Shown: one piece after another, positions 41,158 through 49,174 of the stretch
Position numbering within the stretch: the stretch's first letter is position 1
Layout of the letters: every line of letters begins with the position of its first letter
NCBI GenBank assembly: GCA_044375975.1
Contig: JBILLQ010000004.1
Coordinates: 25,667 to 89,666, forward strand
Source: UBA5018 sp044375975
GTDB lineage: Bacteria > Cyanobacteriota > Cyanobacteriia > PCC-6307 > Cyanobiaceae
Direction: 5' to 3'
Length of the DNA: 64,000 nucleotides
Notes under the pieces: generated by a model
Database searches by the model: none
The model's input: the letters and a program-made list of their open reading frames with translations, nothing else
Told to the model about the DNA's origin: nothing
Position numbers and translations under genes: made by a program

Positions 41158-42063
41158 ATGCCAAATATGGCTTCCTGTTTCGAGCACCTGCCGGTGCTGG
41201 CCGACGCGGTGCTGGCCAGCTTCTCGCCGCTGGCGGAGCTGCTGGCGCAGCGGCCCCAGGGCGGCCTGCTGCTCGATTGCACCCTGGGGGGCGGCGGCCA
41301 TGCCGGGCTGCTGCTGCAGGCCCACCCCCAGCTGCGGCTGATTGGCCTCGACCAGGACGCCAGCGCCCGGGCCGCCGCCGCCGAGCACCTGGCCCCCTAC
41401 GGGGAGCGGCTGCGGATCGTGGCCAGCAACTTCGCCGATTACAGGCCGCCGGAGCCGGTTTTGGCGGTGCTGGCCGACCTGGGGGTGAGCAGCCCCCAGC
41501 TGGATGTGGCCGCGCGGGGTTTCAGCTTCCGCGGCGACGGCCCCCTGGACATGCGCATGGATGTGGAACGGGGCGAGACCGCCGCTGAGCTGATCGATCG
41601 CCTGCCGGAAGCGGAGCTGGCCGATCTGATTTATGCCTACGGCGAGGAGCGGCTGTCGCGGCGCATCGCCCGGCGGATCAAGCAGGAGGGCCCCTGGCGG
41701 GATTCCGGCCGGGGCACCGCCGAGCTGGCCTATGCCGTGGCCGGTTGCTACCCCCCCAAGGCCCGCCACGGCCGCATCCATCCAGCCACCCGCAGCTTCC
41801 AGGCCTTGCGCATCGCCGTGAACGATGAATTGGGGGCCCTGGATCGGCTGCTGCAGCAGGCGCCGGATTGGTTGGTGCCAGGGGGGCTGTTCGGGGTGAT
41901 CAGCTTCCATTCCCTGGAGGATCGCCGCGTTAAAAACGCCTTTGTGAGCGATGAGCGGCTGGAGCGCCTCAGCCGCAAGCCCCTGGTGGCCTCCGAGCAG
42001 GAGCAGGAGGCCAATCCCCGCAGCCGCAGTGCCAAGTTGCGCCTGGCCCGCCGCCGGCTCTGA
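41158..42063 (+). CDS. rsmH: 16S rRNA m4C1402 methyltransferase
   Basis: This 301-residue protein (MraW) N4-methylates C1402 of 16S rRNA. It has HLPVLADAVL, the SAM-binding LLDCTLGGGGHAGLLLQ, ADLGVSSPQLD, GFSFRGDGPLDMRMD, TRSFQALRIAVNDEL and VISFHSLEDRRVKNAF. Start ATG 41158 follows an AGGAAGGAGAG ribosome-binding site. It is not in a dcw cluster, as usual for cyanobacteria. Confidence 0.96.
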   Translation: MPNMASCFEHLPVLADAVLASFSPLAELLAQRPQGGLLLDCTLGGGGHAGLLLQAHPQLRLIGLDQDASARAAAAEHLAPYGERLRIVASNFADYRPPEPVLAVLADLGVSSPQLDVAARGFSFRGDGPLDMRMDVERGETAAELIDRLPEAELADLIYAYGEERLSRRIARRIKQEGPWRDSGRGTAELAYAVAGCYPPKARHGRIHPATRSFQALRIAVNDELGALDRLLQQAPDWLVPGGLFGVISFHSLEDRRVKNAFVSDERLERLSRKPLVASEQEQEANPRSRSAKLRLARRRL

Positions 42064-42079
42064 ACGCCGCAGCTGCGCT

Positions 42080-42163
42080 TGATCTCTGGCGTTTGATCAG
42101 CTGCGCTTGATCAGTGGCGTTTGATCAGTGGCGTTTGATCAGCTGCGTTTGTTCAGTGGCGCT
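42080..42163. repeat. 14-bp tandem repeat, six copies
   Basis: Six consecutive 14-bp units are TGATCAGTGGCGTT and variants (TGATCAGCTGCGCT, TGTTCAGTGGCGCT). The array fills the spacer between two convergent genes and its last unit encodes the end of the cysteine desulfurase. Confidence 0.88.
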
Positions 42164-43289
42164 CCTGGGCTACTGCCTCAGTCACCGCCGCGATGGCCAG
42201 TTCAATCTCGGCTGCGCTGGTGCCGCGCCCCAGCCCAAAGCGAATCGAAGCGCCGGCCTCCTGGCGGCTCAGGCCCAGGGCCGCCAGCACATGGGATGGA
42301 CTGCCCTGGCTGCAGGCTGAGCCGCTGCTCACCGCCAGGCGCTGGCGCAGGCGCCGGTGCAGCGCCGTGCCGTCCACCCCATCCACGCAGACATTGAGGT
42401 TGTGGGGCAGGCGGGGGGCCAGGGCGCCGTTGAGCCGCACCTGGTCCAGGGCCTCCAGGGCTTGCCAGAGCTGATCCCGCAGCCGCCCCAGGCGCTCGGA
42501 TCGCAGCTCTCGATCGGCCATGGCCCCCTCCAGGGCCGCCTCTAGCCCCACGATCAGCGGTACGGCCAGGGTGCCGGCCCGCAGCCCCTGCTCCTGGCCG
42601 CCGCCGTGCTGTTGGGGGGCCACCTTCACCCCCGGGCGAATCAGCAGGGCGCCGACGCCTTTGGGGCCATAGCACTTGTGGCCGCTGAGGCTGAGGAGGT
42701 CGATGCCCAGCTGCTCCATGGCCAGGGGGATGTGGCCGGCGGCCTGGGCGGCGTCGCAGTGGAACAGCACGCCCCGGTGGCGGCAGAGCTGGGCGATCGG
42801 GGCGAGGGGCGCCAGCACGCCGATTTCGTTGTTGGCGGCCATGGCGCTGAGCAGCAGCACATCGGGCCCCAGGGCCGCTTCCAGCTGGGCTGGATCCGGC
42901 AGGCCGTCGGCTTGAACGGGCAGCAGGGTGAGCGGAAAGCCATGGCGCTCCAGGTAGCGCAGCGGATCCAGCACGGCCCGATGTTCAGTGGCCAGGCTCA
43001 CCAGCCGCCGCCGCTTGCCGCCGGCCGCCAGGGCCGCTTCCGCCACACCTTTGATGGCGAGGTTGTTGGCTTCCGTGGCGCCGCTGGTGAACACCACCTG
43101 GGCGCCGCCAGCCCCCAGCAGCTCGGCGACGCGGCCGCGGGCCCGCTCCACCGCCGCCGCCGCCGCCAGGCCCAGGCGGTATTGGCGGCTGGCGGGGTTG
43201 GCGAATTGGTCGCTCCACCAGGGGGCCATCGCCGCCACCACGGCCGGATCGCAGGGGGTGGTGGCGTGGTGGTCGAGGTAGGTCTGCAT
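42153..43289 (-). CDS. Cysteine desulfurase, NifS/IscS family
   Basis: The 378-residue PLP enzyme takes sulfur from cysteine for Fe-S clusters and tRNA thiolation. It begins MQTYLDHHATTPCDP; the PLP lysine is in LLSLSGHKCYGPKGVG and the catalytic cysteine in SSGSACSQGSPSHVLAALGL. Full length. The 3' end runs into a 14-bp repeat array and the 5' spacer is filled by a 15-bp array. No isc or suf partner gene is adjacent. Confidence 0.94.
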   Translation of the reverse strand: MQTYLDHHATTPCDPAVVAAMAPWWSDQFANPASRQYRLGLAAAAAVERARGRVAELLGAGGAQVVFTSGATEANNLAIKGVAEAALAAGGKRRRLVSLATEHRAVLDPLRYLERHGFPLTLLPVQADGLPDPAQLEAALGPDVLLLSAMAANNEIGVLAPLAPIAQLCRHRGVLFHCDAAQAAGHIPLAMEQLGIDLLSLSGHKCYGPKGVGALLIRPGVKVAPQQHGGGQEQGLRAGTLAVPLIVGLEAALEGAMADRELRSERLGRLRDQLWQALEALDQVRLNGALAPRLPHNLNVCVDGVDGTALHRRLRQRLAVSSGSACSQGSPSHVLAALGLSRQEAGASIRFGLGRGTSAAEIELAIAAVTEAVAQERH

Positions 43290-43309
43290 GGTTCCATGCT
43301 GAATCGGCG

Positions 43310-43459
43310 GGGTTGAATTCAGCTGAGTGGAATTCGGTAGAACTCAAGTTCGCCGCGCTGACTTTGGCTGCGCCGACTTCTGCAGCGCCGATTTCAGCCG
43401 AGTGGCCTTTGGTCGCGTTGACTTTGACTGAGCCGAGTTTGACCGCGCTGAATAGGGTT
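43310..43459. repeat. 15-bp degenerate tandem repeat, about ten copies
   Basis: A 15-bp period is clear from about 43315 (GAATTCAGCTGAGTG, GAATTCGGTAGAACT) and strongest at 43355-43459, where seven units of the GCGCTGACTTTGGCT type follow each other. It fills almost the entire spacer between the divergent cysteine desulfurase and the next gene. Confidence 0.82.
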
Positions 43460-43488
43460 GGGCTCGGCCACCCGCCGTTGGAGATTTT

Positions 43489-44112
43489 TTGCCACCTAGC
43501 CCCTTTAGCCCTTCAGCCCTGAGTCGTTTGGATTTCTCCTTGGTGTTCCATAGCCAGAGGGCTGATCGCCCCAGCCAGGCTCTGCACCGGGCCCCCGGTT
43601 TGGGCCTGTCGCTGGGCGCCTGGCGGTGGCTGCTGGCCGCTCTGCTGCTGGCGGGGCCCCTGGCTCCGGCCCTGGCTCAGGATGGCGGGCCGGGCAATCC
43701 TCAGGACGCGCGGCCCAAGGGGTTGGTGTTGCTGCGCCAGCGCCAGGTGGCCGGCGGCATCCAGGCCCTGGGGATCTACGACATCCAGGCCGATCCCCAG
43801 CAGCCGGGCCTCTGGCGGGTGAAGCTGTGGGACGAGCAGCCCAACAATCTGGTGGTGCGGGGCGAGTCGATTCGCTGCAGCCCGGCCGAACCGATGCGGG
43901 TAACCAGCGATGGCAGCCGCTTTTTCCTGCGGGCGCTCAATCCCGGCGGCCAGATCAACCCCTCCAACCGCCTCGATCACCTGGTGTGGTGGGCCACCTG
44001 TTTCCCGGAGCAGGCCGGCAAGGATCCGGCCAGCCTGGGGCCCCTGGCCCGCCGGCTGGGCTACAGCGGCAATCTTCAGGAATCGGAGCAGGTGCTGCCC
44101 CGCGGCCGCTGA
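43489..44112 (+). CDS. Exported protein of unknown function
   Basis: Up to 207 residues from a TTG at 43489 (start uncertain; another TTG lies 39 bp later). A hydrophobic segment LGAWRWLLAALLLAGPLAPA ending APALAQ is a signal peptide, perhaps preceded by a non-native extension. The mature part has VLLRQRQVAGGIQALGIYDI, ESIRCSPAEPMRV and WWATCFPEQAG, with two conserved-looking Cys that could form a disulfide. No named family is recognised. It lies 86 bp upstream of the response regulator. Confidence 0.68.
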   Translation: MPPSPFSPSALSRLDFSLVFHSQRADRPSQALHRAPGLGLSLGAWRWLLAALLLAGPLAPALAQDGGPGNPQDARPKGLVLLRQRQVAGGIQALGIYDIQADPQQPGLWRVKLWDEQPNNLVVRGESIRCSPAEPMRVTSDGSRFFLRALNPGGQINPSNRLDHLVWWATCFPEQAGKDPASLGPLARRLGYSGNLQESEQVLPRGR

Positions 44113-44198
44113 ACCCCCTGGCCCCCCTGGGCTCGCTGGCATTGGCCGCTGAGAGCTGTCGCTGGGAGATCCCCGGTCTGGCTGCCTAAAGTTGGTTG

Positions 44199-45038
44199 AT
44201 GAGCAGCGCACCTGGCGATTCGCTGGCCCCGGCCAGCCCAGCCCCCATTGCCGCCGGCCTGGCGGCCCCCACATCTGACCATCCCTTGGCGGCGGATCAG
44301 GCCAGTGCTGATCTGCCCAGCGCCGCCGAGATGGCGCCGCCCCAGCCCGCCCCGGTGCGCCTGCTGCTGGTGGACGACGAGCCGGGTCTGCGCACGGCCG
44401 TGAAGGCCTACCTGGAGGACGAGGGCATGGAGGTGACCACCGCCAACGACGGCGAGGAGGGCTGGCAGGCGGCCCAGGCGCTGCTGCCCGATCTGGTGAT
44501 ATCCGACGTGATGATGCCCCGCTGTGATGGCTACGGGCTGCTGGCCAAGCTGCGGGGCGATGAGCGGCTGGGGGGTACGCCGGTGATTTTTCTGACCGCC
44601 AAGGGGATGACGGCGGATCGGATCGCCGGCTTCCAGGCCGGCTGCGACGACTACATCCCCAAGCCCTTTGACCCCGACGAGCTGGTGGCCCGGGTTCACA
44701 ACGTGGTGCGCCGCCAGGAGCGGTTGCTGGCGGAGGCGGCCCGCTTTGCTGATGCCGACATCGGCCAGATGGCGCGTCAAATCACCGAGATCCGCTCGCT
44801 GCTGGCCAGCGGCGGCAGCAAAAAACCGCCTGTGGCCAGCGACCACAGCTTCACACCGCGGGAGGCCAGCGTGCTGCAGCTGGTGGCGGAGGGGTTGATG
44901 AACAAGGAGATCGCCCGGCGGCTGGAAACCTCCATTCGCAACGTGGAGAAGTATGTGAGCCGGCTGTTTATCAAGACTGGCACCGCCAGCCGCACCGAAC
45001 TGGTGCGCTATGCCCTGGAGCGCGGCCTGGTGGATTGA
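44199..45038 (+). CDS. NarL/Ycf29-type response regulator
   Basis: The 279-residue protein has an Ala/Pro-rich leader of about 48 residues, then a receiver domain (LLLVDDEPGLRTAVKAYLED, phospho-Asp in VISDVMMPRCDGYG, Lys in YIPKPFDPDELV). The C-terminal LuxR/GerE helix-turn-helix is FTPREASVLQLVAEGLMNKE plus IARRLETSIRNVEKYVSRLF. It resembles the cyanobacterial and plastid Ycf29 group. The partner kinase is unknown. The final codons are encoded by an 18-bp direct repeat (45022-45057), and the second copy lies just after the stop. Confidence 0.9.
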   Translation: MSSAPGDSLAPASPAPIAAGLAAPTSDHPLAADQASADLPSAAEMAPPQPAPVRLLLVDDEPGLRTAVKAYLEDEGMEVTTANDGEEGWQAAQALLPDLVISDVMMPRCDGYGLLAKLRGDERLGGTPVIFLTAKGMTADRIAGFQAGCDDYIPKPFDPDELVARVHNVVRRQERLLAEAARFADADIGQMARQITEIRSLLASGGSKKPPVASDHSFTPREASVLQLVAEGLMNKEIARRLETSIRNVEKYVSRLFIKTGTASRTELVRYALERGLVD

Positions 45039-45129
45039 AGCGGCCTGGTGGATTGAAACGCTGAGCAGTTCTTGGGGAGGTGATGGCGATGGTGATGGCG
45101 TGCCGGCGGCGATGGTGATACCGGGGGCG

Positions 45130-46254
45130 ATGGATAGCCCGGCCAACGCCGCCCCAGCTGATGGCCGGCCAGGCAGAGATGGCGGGCTAGAGGCTTGCCC
45201 AGAAGGCTGGTCACCGGCGGCTGTCAACCAGGGCTGGAGCTACCGCGACCGGGTGGAGCCCCCCCTGGCGGGCCTGTCGGCCAGTGTTTTTTATGCCGCC
45301 CGGCATCGCCATTCCGACCGGGCTTGCTGGCAGGCGCGCCTGGCGGCCGGCGAGATCTGGCGCAATGGCCAGCCGCTGCTGCTGGATGCGCCCCTGGCCA
45401 GCGGCGATCGGCTGGTGTGGCGGCGGCCCCCCTGGCTGGAGGGGCCCGTGCCAGCCCATTTCCAGGTGGTGTACGACGATGGCGACCTGCAGGTGATCGA
45501 CAAGCCCGCCGGCCTGCCGGTGTTGCCGGCGGGCGGCTGGTTGGAGCACACGCTGCTGCGGCTGCTGGAGCGGCGCCATCGGGGAGCCGGCGCCGCCATC
45601 CCCCGGCCGGTGCATCGGCTGGGGCGCTACACGAGCGGGCTGTTGGTGTGCGCCCGACAACCCCAGACCCGGGCCTGGCTGAGCGCCAGCCTGCGGGAGA
45701 GCACGGCGGCGGGGCTGGCTGGTGCCGCTGCCGCTGCCGCTGCCGCTGCCGCCGACGGTTCTGGGGCAGCGGCGGTGGGCGAGGTGGGCGGCTGTCGCAA
45801 GCTCTACCGCGCCCTGGTGGTGCCGGGGGCGCTACCGCTGGTGCCGGGGGAAACGCTGTTAATAAATACCGCAATCGGTCGCCGTGAACATCCGCAGTTG
45901 GGCCAGATTTGGTGTGCTGCCGCTGATTCCCAGCCTGGCGATTTAGCCGCCAGCAGTAGTCTCACCCTGCTCGAATGCTCGCCCCAGGCAGACCTGGTGC
46001 AGGTGTCGATCGCCAGCGGCCGCCCCCATCAAATTCGCATCCACTGCGCAGCTGTAGGGGCTCCTCTCTGGGGCGATCCCCTCTATGGGCCAGGCGGCCT
46101 GGCGGCCGCGGCGGCCCGCCCCGGCGACGGCGGCTACCAACTGCAGGCCTGGCGCCTGGAGCTGCAACCCCCCAGCGGGGAGGCGCTGGTGCTGGAGGCG
46201 CCTCGGGCGCTGGGGCTGGGGTGGCGCCAGGGGGGTGATGGCGTTGCTGGCTGA
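45130..46254 (+). CDS. RluA-family pseudouridine synthase homologue lacking the usual Asp
   Basis: The roughly 374-residue protein has an S4-like RNA-binding part (residues about 45-110) and an RluA catalytic core: DLQVIDKPAGLPVLPAGGWL, then PRPVHRLGRYTSGLLVCAR. The family motif is HRLDxxTSG, whose Asp is the catalytic nucleophile; here the codon is GGG (Gly). SGRPHQIRIHCAAVGAPLWG is intact near the end. A GCCGCT microsatellite encodes a poly-Ala stretch at about residue 200. Starts at 45112 or 45130 are both possible. Confidence 0.85.
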   Translation: MDSPANAAPADGRPGRDGGLEACPEGWSPAAVNQGWSYRDRVEPPLAGLSASVFYAARHRHSDRACWQARLAAGEIWRNGQPLLLDAPLASGDRLVWRRPPWLEGPVPAHFQVVYDDGDLQVIDKPAGLPVLPAGGWLEHTLLRLLERRHRGAGAAIPRPVHRLGRYTSGLLVCARQPQTRAWLSASLRESTAAGLAGAAAAAAAAAADGSGAAAVGEVGGCRKLYRALVVPGALPLVPGETLLINTAIGRREHPQLGQIWCAAADSQPGDLAASSSLTLLECSPQADLVQVSIASGRPHQIRIHCAAVGAPLWGDPLYGPGGLAAAAARPGDGGYQLQAWRLELQPPSGEALVLEAPRALGLGWRQGGDGVAG

Positions 46255-46415
46255 ATCAGGCCGGTGACGACTGCCGGCTTTTGAGGAGAGGTAGGTACCG
46301 GTGTTCTTTAGCCGGGACGCGGCGATCGAGGCGGTGGTGGTTCCGCATACGCAGGCTGATCTTCAGCTGTGCGAATAGCTCACCCCTGTCTCCGGTTGCA
46401 CCCACCAGCCAGTTA

Positions 46416-46436
46416 GTCTGACCAGACCGATCAGAC
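46416..46436. promoter_or_regulatory. Possible operator of the Phd/VapC pair
   Basis: The inverted repeat GTCTGA-N9-TCAGAC lies 6 bp before the antitoxin start, with overlapping ACCAGACC direct repeats. Antitoxins of this kind repress their own promoters through such palindromes, so an autoregulatory role is likely but untested. Confidence 0.5.
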
Positions 46437-46442
46437 CAGACC

Positions 46443-46715
46443 ATGTCGTCTGCCGAGGGTGTCCCCGCATCCGGCCCGCCAGGGCCATCACCGCGTTGCA
46501 TCAACGTCCAGGAGGCGAAGACGCACCTCTCGGCCCTGCTGGCCAGGGTCGCGGCCGGTGAACGGATTGTGCTGGCCCGCCATGGCAAGCCCTGTGCCCA
46601 GCTGGTACCGCTCGATCCCAGCCCCCGCCGCCAGCTGGGGTTCCTGCAAGGCCGCGTGGATGAAGCGTTTTTCGAGCCCCTGCCCGGCGACGAGCTGGAG
46701 CGCTGGGGAGCGTGA
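46443..46715 (+). CDS. Phd/YefM-family antitoxin
   Basis: The 90-residue protein has the Phd core INVQEAKTHLSALLARVAAG plus ERIVLARHGKPCAQLVPLDP, which forms the DNA-binding and dimerising part. The C-terminal toxin-binding tail is RRQLGFLQGRVDEAFFEPLP. It pairs with the following VapC toxin, whose GTG start overlaps the stop (GTGA). The first 17 residues are Pro/Ser-rich and may not be native; starts further in are possible. A decayed copy lies at 47995. Confidence 0.88.
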   Translation: MSSAEGVPASGPPGPSPRCINVQEAKTHLSALLARVAAGERIVLARHGKPCAQLVPLDPSPRRQLGFLQGRVDEAFFEPLPGDELERWGA

Positions 46716-47101
46716 AGCTGCTGCTCGATACCCACGTGTTGCTCTGGGCCCTGCTGGAACCTCAGAAGCTCTCGCCAGAGCTGCGCAACGCCCTGGAAGA
46801 CAGCGATAACAGGCTCCTGGTCAGCGCCGCCACCGCCTGGGAGATCGCCACCAAATGGAGACTGGGCAAATTGCGGCAGGCACAGGCGGTTGTGGAGCAC
46901 TACGCCATGGCCCTGCATCGTCTGGCGGCGGTCGAACTGCCGATCAGCGGCGCCGTAGCGCTGCAGGCCGGGCTGTGGGAGGTGCCGCACCGGGATCCCT
47001 TTGATCGCCTGCTGGCGGCCCAGGCAAAAGCCGACAACCTTGTGCTGGCCAGCACGGACTCGGCATTCGCCCAGTTCGAGGGGGTTGTGGTTATGGGATG
47101 A
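46712..47101 (+). CDS. vapC: VapC-family PIN-domain toxin
   Basis: The 129-residue PIN ribonuclease has the expected acidic residues: Asp in KLLLDTHVLLWAL, Glu in AATAWEIATKWRLGKL, Asp in HRDPFDRLLAAQA and Asp in LASTDSAFAQF. It therefore looks catalytically complete. The GTG start is coupled to the antitoxin. Together they form a type II toxin-antitoxin pair that probably cleaves tRNA or rRNA when the antitoxin is degraded. The 207 bp that follow hold no recognisable gene. Confidence 0.9.
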   Translation: MKLLLDTHVLLWALLEPQKLSPELRNALEDSDNRLLVSAATAWEIATKWRLGKLRQAQAVVEHYAMALHRLAAVELPISGAVALQAGLWEVPHRDPFDRLLAAQAKADNLVLASTDSAFAQFEGVVVMG

Positions 47102-47308
47102 CCGCCCATCGCGCAACGCCAGAGATCCCCGGGTAAGAAGCGCGATCGAACCCGGCCACGGCAGCGATTGCCTCGATCTGGGAGAGAAGCAGAAGATCTG
47201 GACAAAGCTGACAGCTTGATGAGTGACATCACGCTTGCAACCCAAGGGACCGCGCCTATCCATTGTCCCTTGCCTGTATTCTAGTGCAATCTTCGCAAAT
47301 ACCATAAA

Positions 47309-47710
47309 TTGACAGCCAATCAAGCACGACAATCTAACCCATCCATCGAAAAAGTTGACGTCAATATCTTAAAGGCTATCCAGATCCGCTTTCCAGGCGA
47401 CGTCTACATCTTGGCGGTTTGGCTGGTGATGTCAGATCGCTCGCGAAGCACACCGGGACATCGGGCGCATACGACTTTGCGCGGACTTGCCGGACATTAT
47501 GTAAGCCTAAATCCAGTTGATCGATTTGGTTCGCTGACCAGCGAAGATGTGATGAAGGTGTTCAGTCAGCATGGCATCACTGGGAACCCCATATTGACCC
47601 TAGAGACAGGAGCCGCAGAAAGCGATTCGCAGCTTTTCGGGAATAATGGTATGCTAAGTTTGGCGGCTAATATTGTAAGCACCGCCCCTGGTAATGGTGT
47701 ATCCGAGTAA
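47309..47710 (+). CDS. Unidentified open frame in the toxin-antitoxin region
   Basis: A frame of 133 codons from a TTG start (ILKAIQIRFPGDVYILAVWL, LNPVDRFGSLTSEDVMKVF, NNGMLSLAANIVSTAPG). The composition is protein-like and AT-richer than the core genome, but I recognise no domain and there is no good ribosome-binding site. It could be the C-terminal remnant of a larger gene. The 284 bp that follow (to 47994) hold no gene that I can support. Confidence 0.35.
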   Translation: MTANQARQSNPSIEKVDVNILKAIQIRFPGDVYILAVWLVMSDRSRSTPGHRAHTTLRGLAGHYVSLNPVDRFGSLTSEDVMKVFSQHGITGNPILTLETGAAESDSQLFGNNGMLSLAANIVSTAPGNGVSE

Positions 47711-47994
47711 TTAATCCCATGGCATTATGGCTTCTGCCGGCAACCCCAGGGGTGAGCGGCGGCGAAAGGCCAGCAGTGATTCCCCTCCACCCAGTTGACC
47801 CTCGCTATGAGGAGAGGATTGCTATAGTGGAGCTGGCTCGGACCGGTGAGCCCTGGTGACGGCCGGCTCGGCATGTCGAGTAGGACCTTCACCGCAGGGC
47901 ATCAAATTCGTAGTCATTTAGCACAGAATCTTCCGGTTCCATCGCCAAAACACCAGATCCCTGCAGCTTCCCCCAGGGGTCCTGGCTTGGGGAA

Positions 47995-48225
47995 GTGCCG
48001 CCGGCAGGGGGCGTGATCTCCACCACCTCACCGCTACTCTCCACCTGGTTCCTTCCAGGCCTAGAGAGCTACATCAACGTCCAGGAGGCGAAGACGCACC
48101 TCTGGGCTCTGCTGGTGACGCTCGATCCCAGTCCCCGCCGCCAGCTGGGGTTCCTGCAAGGCCGCGTGGATGAAGCGTTTTTCGAGCCCTTGCCCGGCGA
48201 GGAGCTGGAGAGCTGGGGGGCGTGA
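47995..48225 (+). pseudogene. Decayed second copy of the Phd-type antitoxin
   Basis: From 48075 the DNA is nearly identical to the antitoxin gene at 46505-46715 (YINVQEAKTHLWALL, then VTLDPSPRRQLGFLQGRVDE). An in-frame deletion removes the 23 residues containing ERIVLARHGKPCAQL, that is the middle of the Phd fold. The 5' part before 48069 is unrelated. The toxin-binding tail is kept (FFEPLPGEELE). Confidence 0.85.
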
Positions 48226-48440
48226 AGCTGCTGCTCGACTGTCACGAGTTGCTCTGGGCCCTGCTGGCGGCTCAGAAGCTCTCGCCAGAGTTGCGCAATG
48301 CCCTGGAAGACAGCGACAACAGGCTCCTCTTCAGCTTCATTGTGATCAGGGTTTTCTGGAGACAATGGAAGCTGAGCCAGGCGGTGGGGGCAACGCCATT
48401 TACCTGGATTGTTGCTAAGATGGTTGTAAAAAGTACGTAG
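48222..48440 (+). pseudogene. Truncated second copy of vapC
   Basis: The first 36 residues copy the toxin at 46712 (KLLLDCHELLWALLAAQKLS, PELRNALEDSDNRLL), with the same GTGA overlap to the antitoxin. Then homology stops at about 48330 and unrelated sequence (IVIRVFWRQWKLSQ) follows. The catalytic Glu and C-terminal Asp residues are missing, so it cannot be an active PIN nuclease. The first catalytic Asp remains (LLLDCH). Confidence 0.88.
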
Positions 48441-48443
48441 ACG

Positions 48444-48653
48444 ATGAGTTTTTCTTTGCAGTGCGAGCTAGGGGTTGATGGGCGCTGGATTGCAGAGGTT
48501 CCCGAGCTGCATGGTGTTCTCTCGTATGGGAACTCTGCTGCAGATGCAATGTCAACGGCTGAATTATTGGCTCTTTGCGTTATTGTCGATAGGCTTGAAA
48601 ATAGCGAGTTAGAGCCTGTGAGAATCAGCTTTTCGCTCCCAGTCACTGCATGA
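48444..48653 (+). CDS. hicB: HicB-family antitoxin
   Basis: The 69-residue protein matches short HicB-like antitoxins: FSLQCELGVDGRWIAEVPEL, HGVLSYGNSAADAMSTAELL, CVIVDRLENSE. These are partial RNase-H-fold proteins that neutralise HicA. Its stop overlaps the start of the hicA copy (ATGA). hicB looks intact while hicA does not, so it is an orphan antitoxin. Confidence 0.82.
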   Translation: MSFSLQCELGVDGRWIAEVPELHGVLSYGNSAADAMSTAELLALCVIVDRLENSELEPVRISFSLPVTA

Positions 48654-48862
48654 GTACTTGGCCCTCAGTCAAAGCGAAGAGGGTGTTGGCTGCTCTCTAG
48701 TCAATTGGGTGGCGGGTAAAGCGACATTCGGGAGCTCACAAGATCTTTGCGCGTGATTGATATTCCGACTTCGTCTTTGCTTGCCATGATGGTGAGGAGA
48801 TGGGTCCTGGGATGATGTCACGAATTGCGAAGAACACCGGTCTTCAGCCGAGTGACTTATGA
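48650..48862 (+). pseudogene. hicA: hicA toxin with two in-frame stop codons
   Basis: Reading from the ATG at 48650 gives WPSVKAKRVLAALL, stop (TAG 48698), SIGWRVKRHSGAHKIFARD, stop (TGA 48758), then YSDFVFACHDGEEMGPGMMS and RIAKNTGLQPSDL before the proper TGA at 48860. This is a full-length HicA (about 70 residues): the SGAHKIF segment holds the catalytic His and GMMSRIAKNTGL is the usual C-terminus. The second stop is probably a TGG (Trp) to TGA change. Confidence 0.9.
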
Positions 48863-49174
48863 AGCGTGCTTCATACTCCCACGGCTTCACTGCTTGCTCT
48901 TGCGATACCACCACGGGTGCAATGTGTAGCCTAAGGCCGCAATCAGCTCAACACCAAGTACACTCCTGTGGAAGCAATGAGATCCATGGGGCAATTGCTT
49001 CTGCTTGCCAGCCCGGACAAATCACAAAGGAAACCTGAAAAGCGGGCGGACTTATCTGCAGTAGCTCCAAGCCCCTCAGCCCCCACAGGGCTGTGTTAGA
49101 CCGACAAGACAACCCACTCAGAATGGGTTAAAGCACTTAGAAGCGTCAGTGCAGGTTGCCAAGGAAGGTGTACC
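48863..49174. other. 312-bp spacer without a gene
   Basis: No coding frame, RNA gene or clear repeat is seen. It contains AT-rich sequence and probably the promoter for the following MNT/HEPN pair. Confidence 0.5.

Noticed and set aside
42080..43459. CRISPR-like repeats
   Set aside because: Units of 14-15 bp follow each other without spacers, and no cas genes are present. They are tandem repeats.
43489..44112. Response-regulator partner kinase in the preceding gene
   Set aside because: The preceding gene encodes an exported protein without kinase motifs.
46256..47332. Open frame of 358 codons on the minus strand across the VapC pair
   Set aside because: It covers two well-supported plus-strand genes and has no recognisable motif.
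47711..47994. Possible group II intron or RNA structure
   Set aside because: Some GC-rich stem-like stretches were seen, but no domain V hairpin or reverse transcriptase was found.
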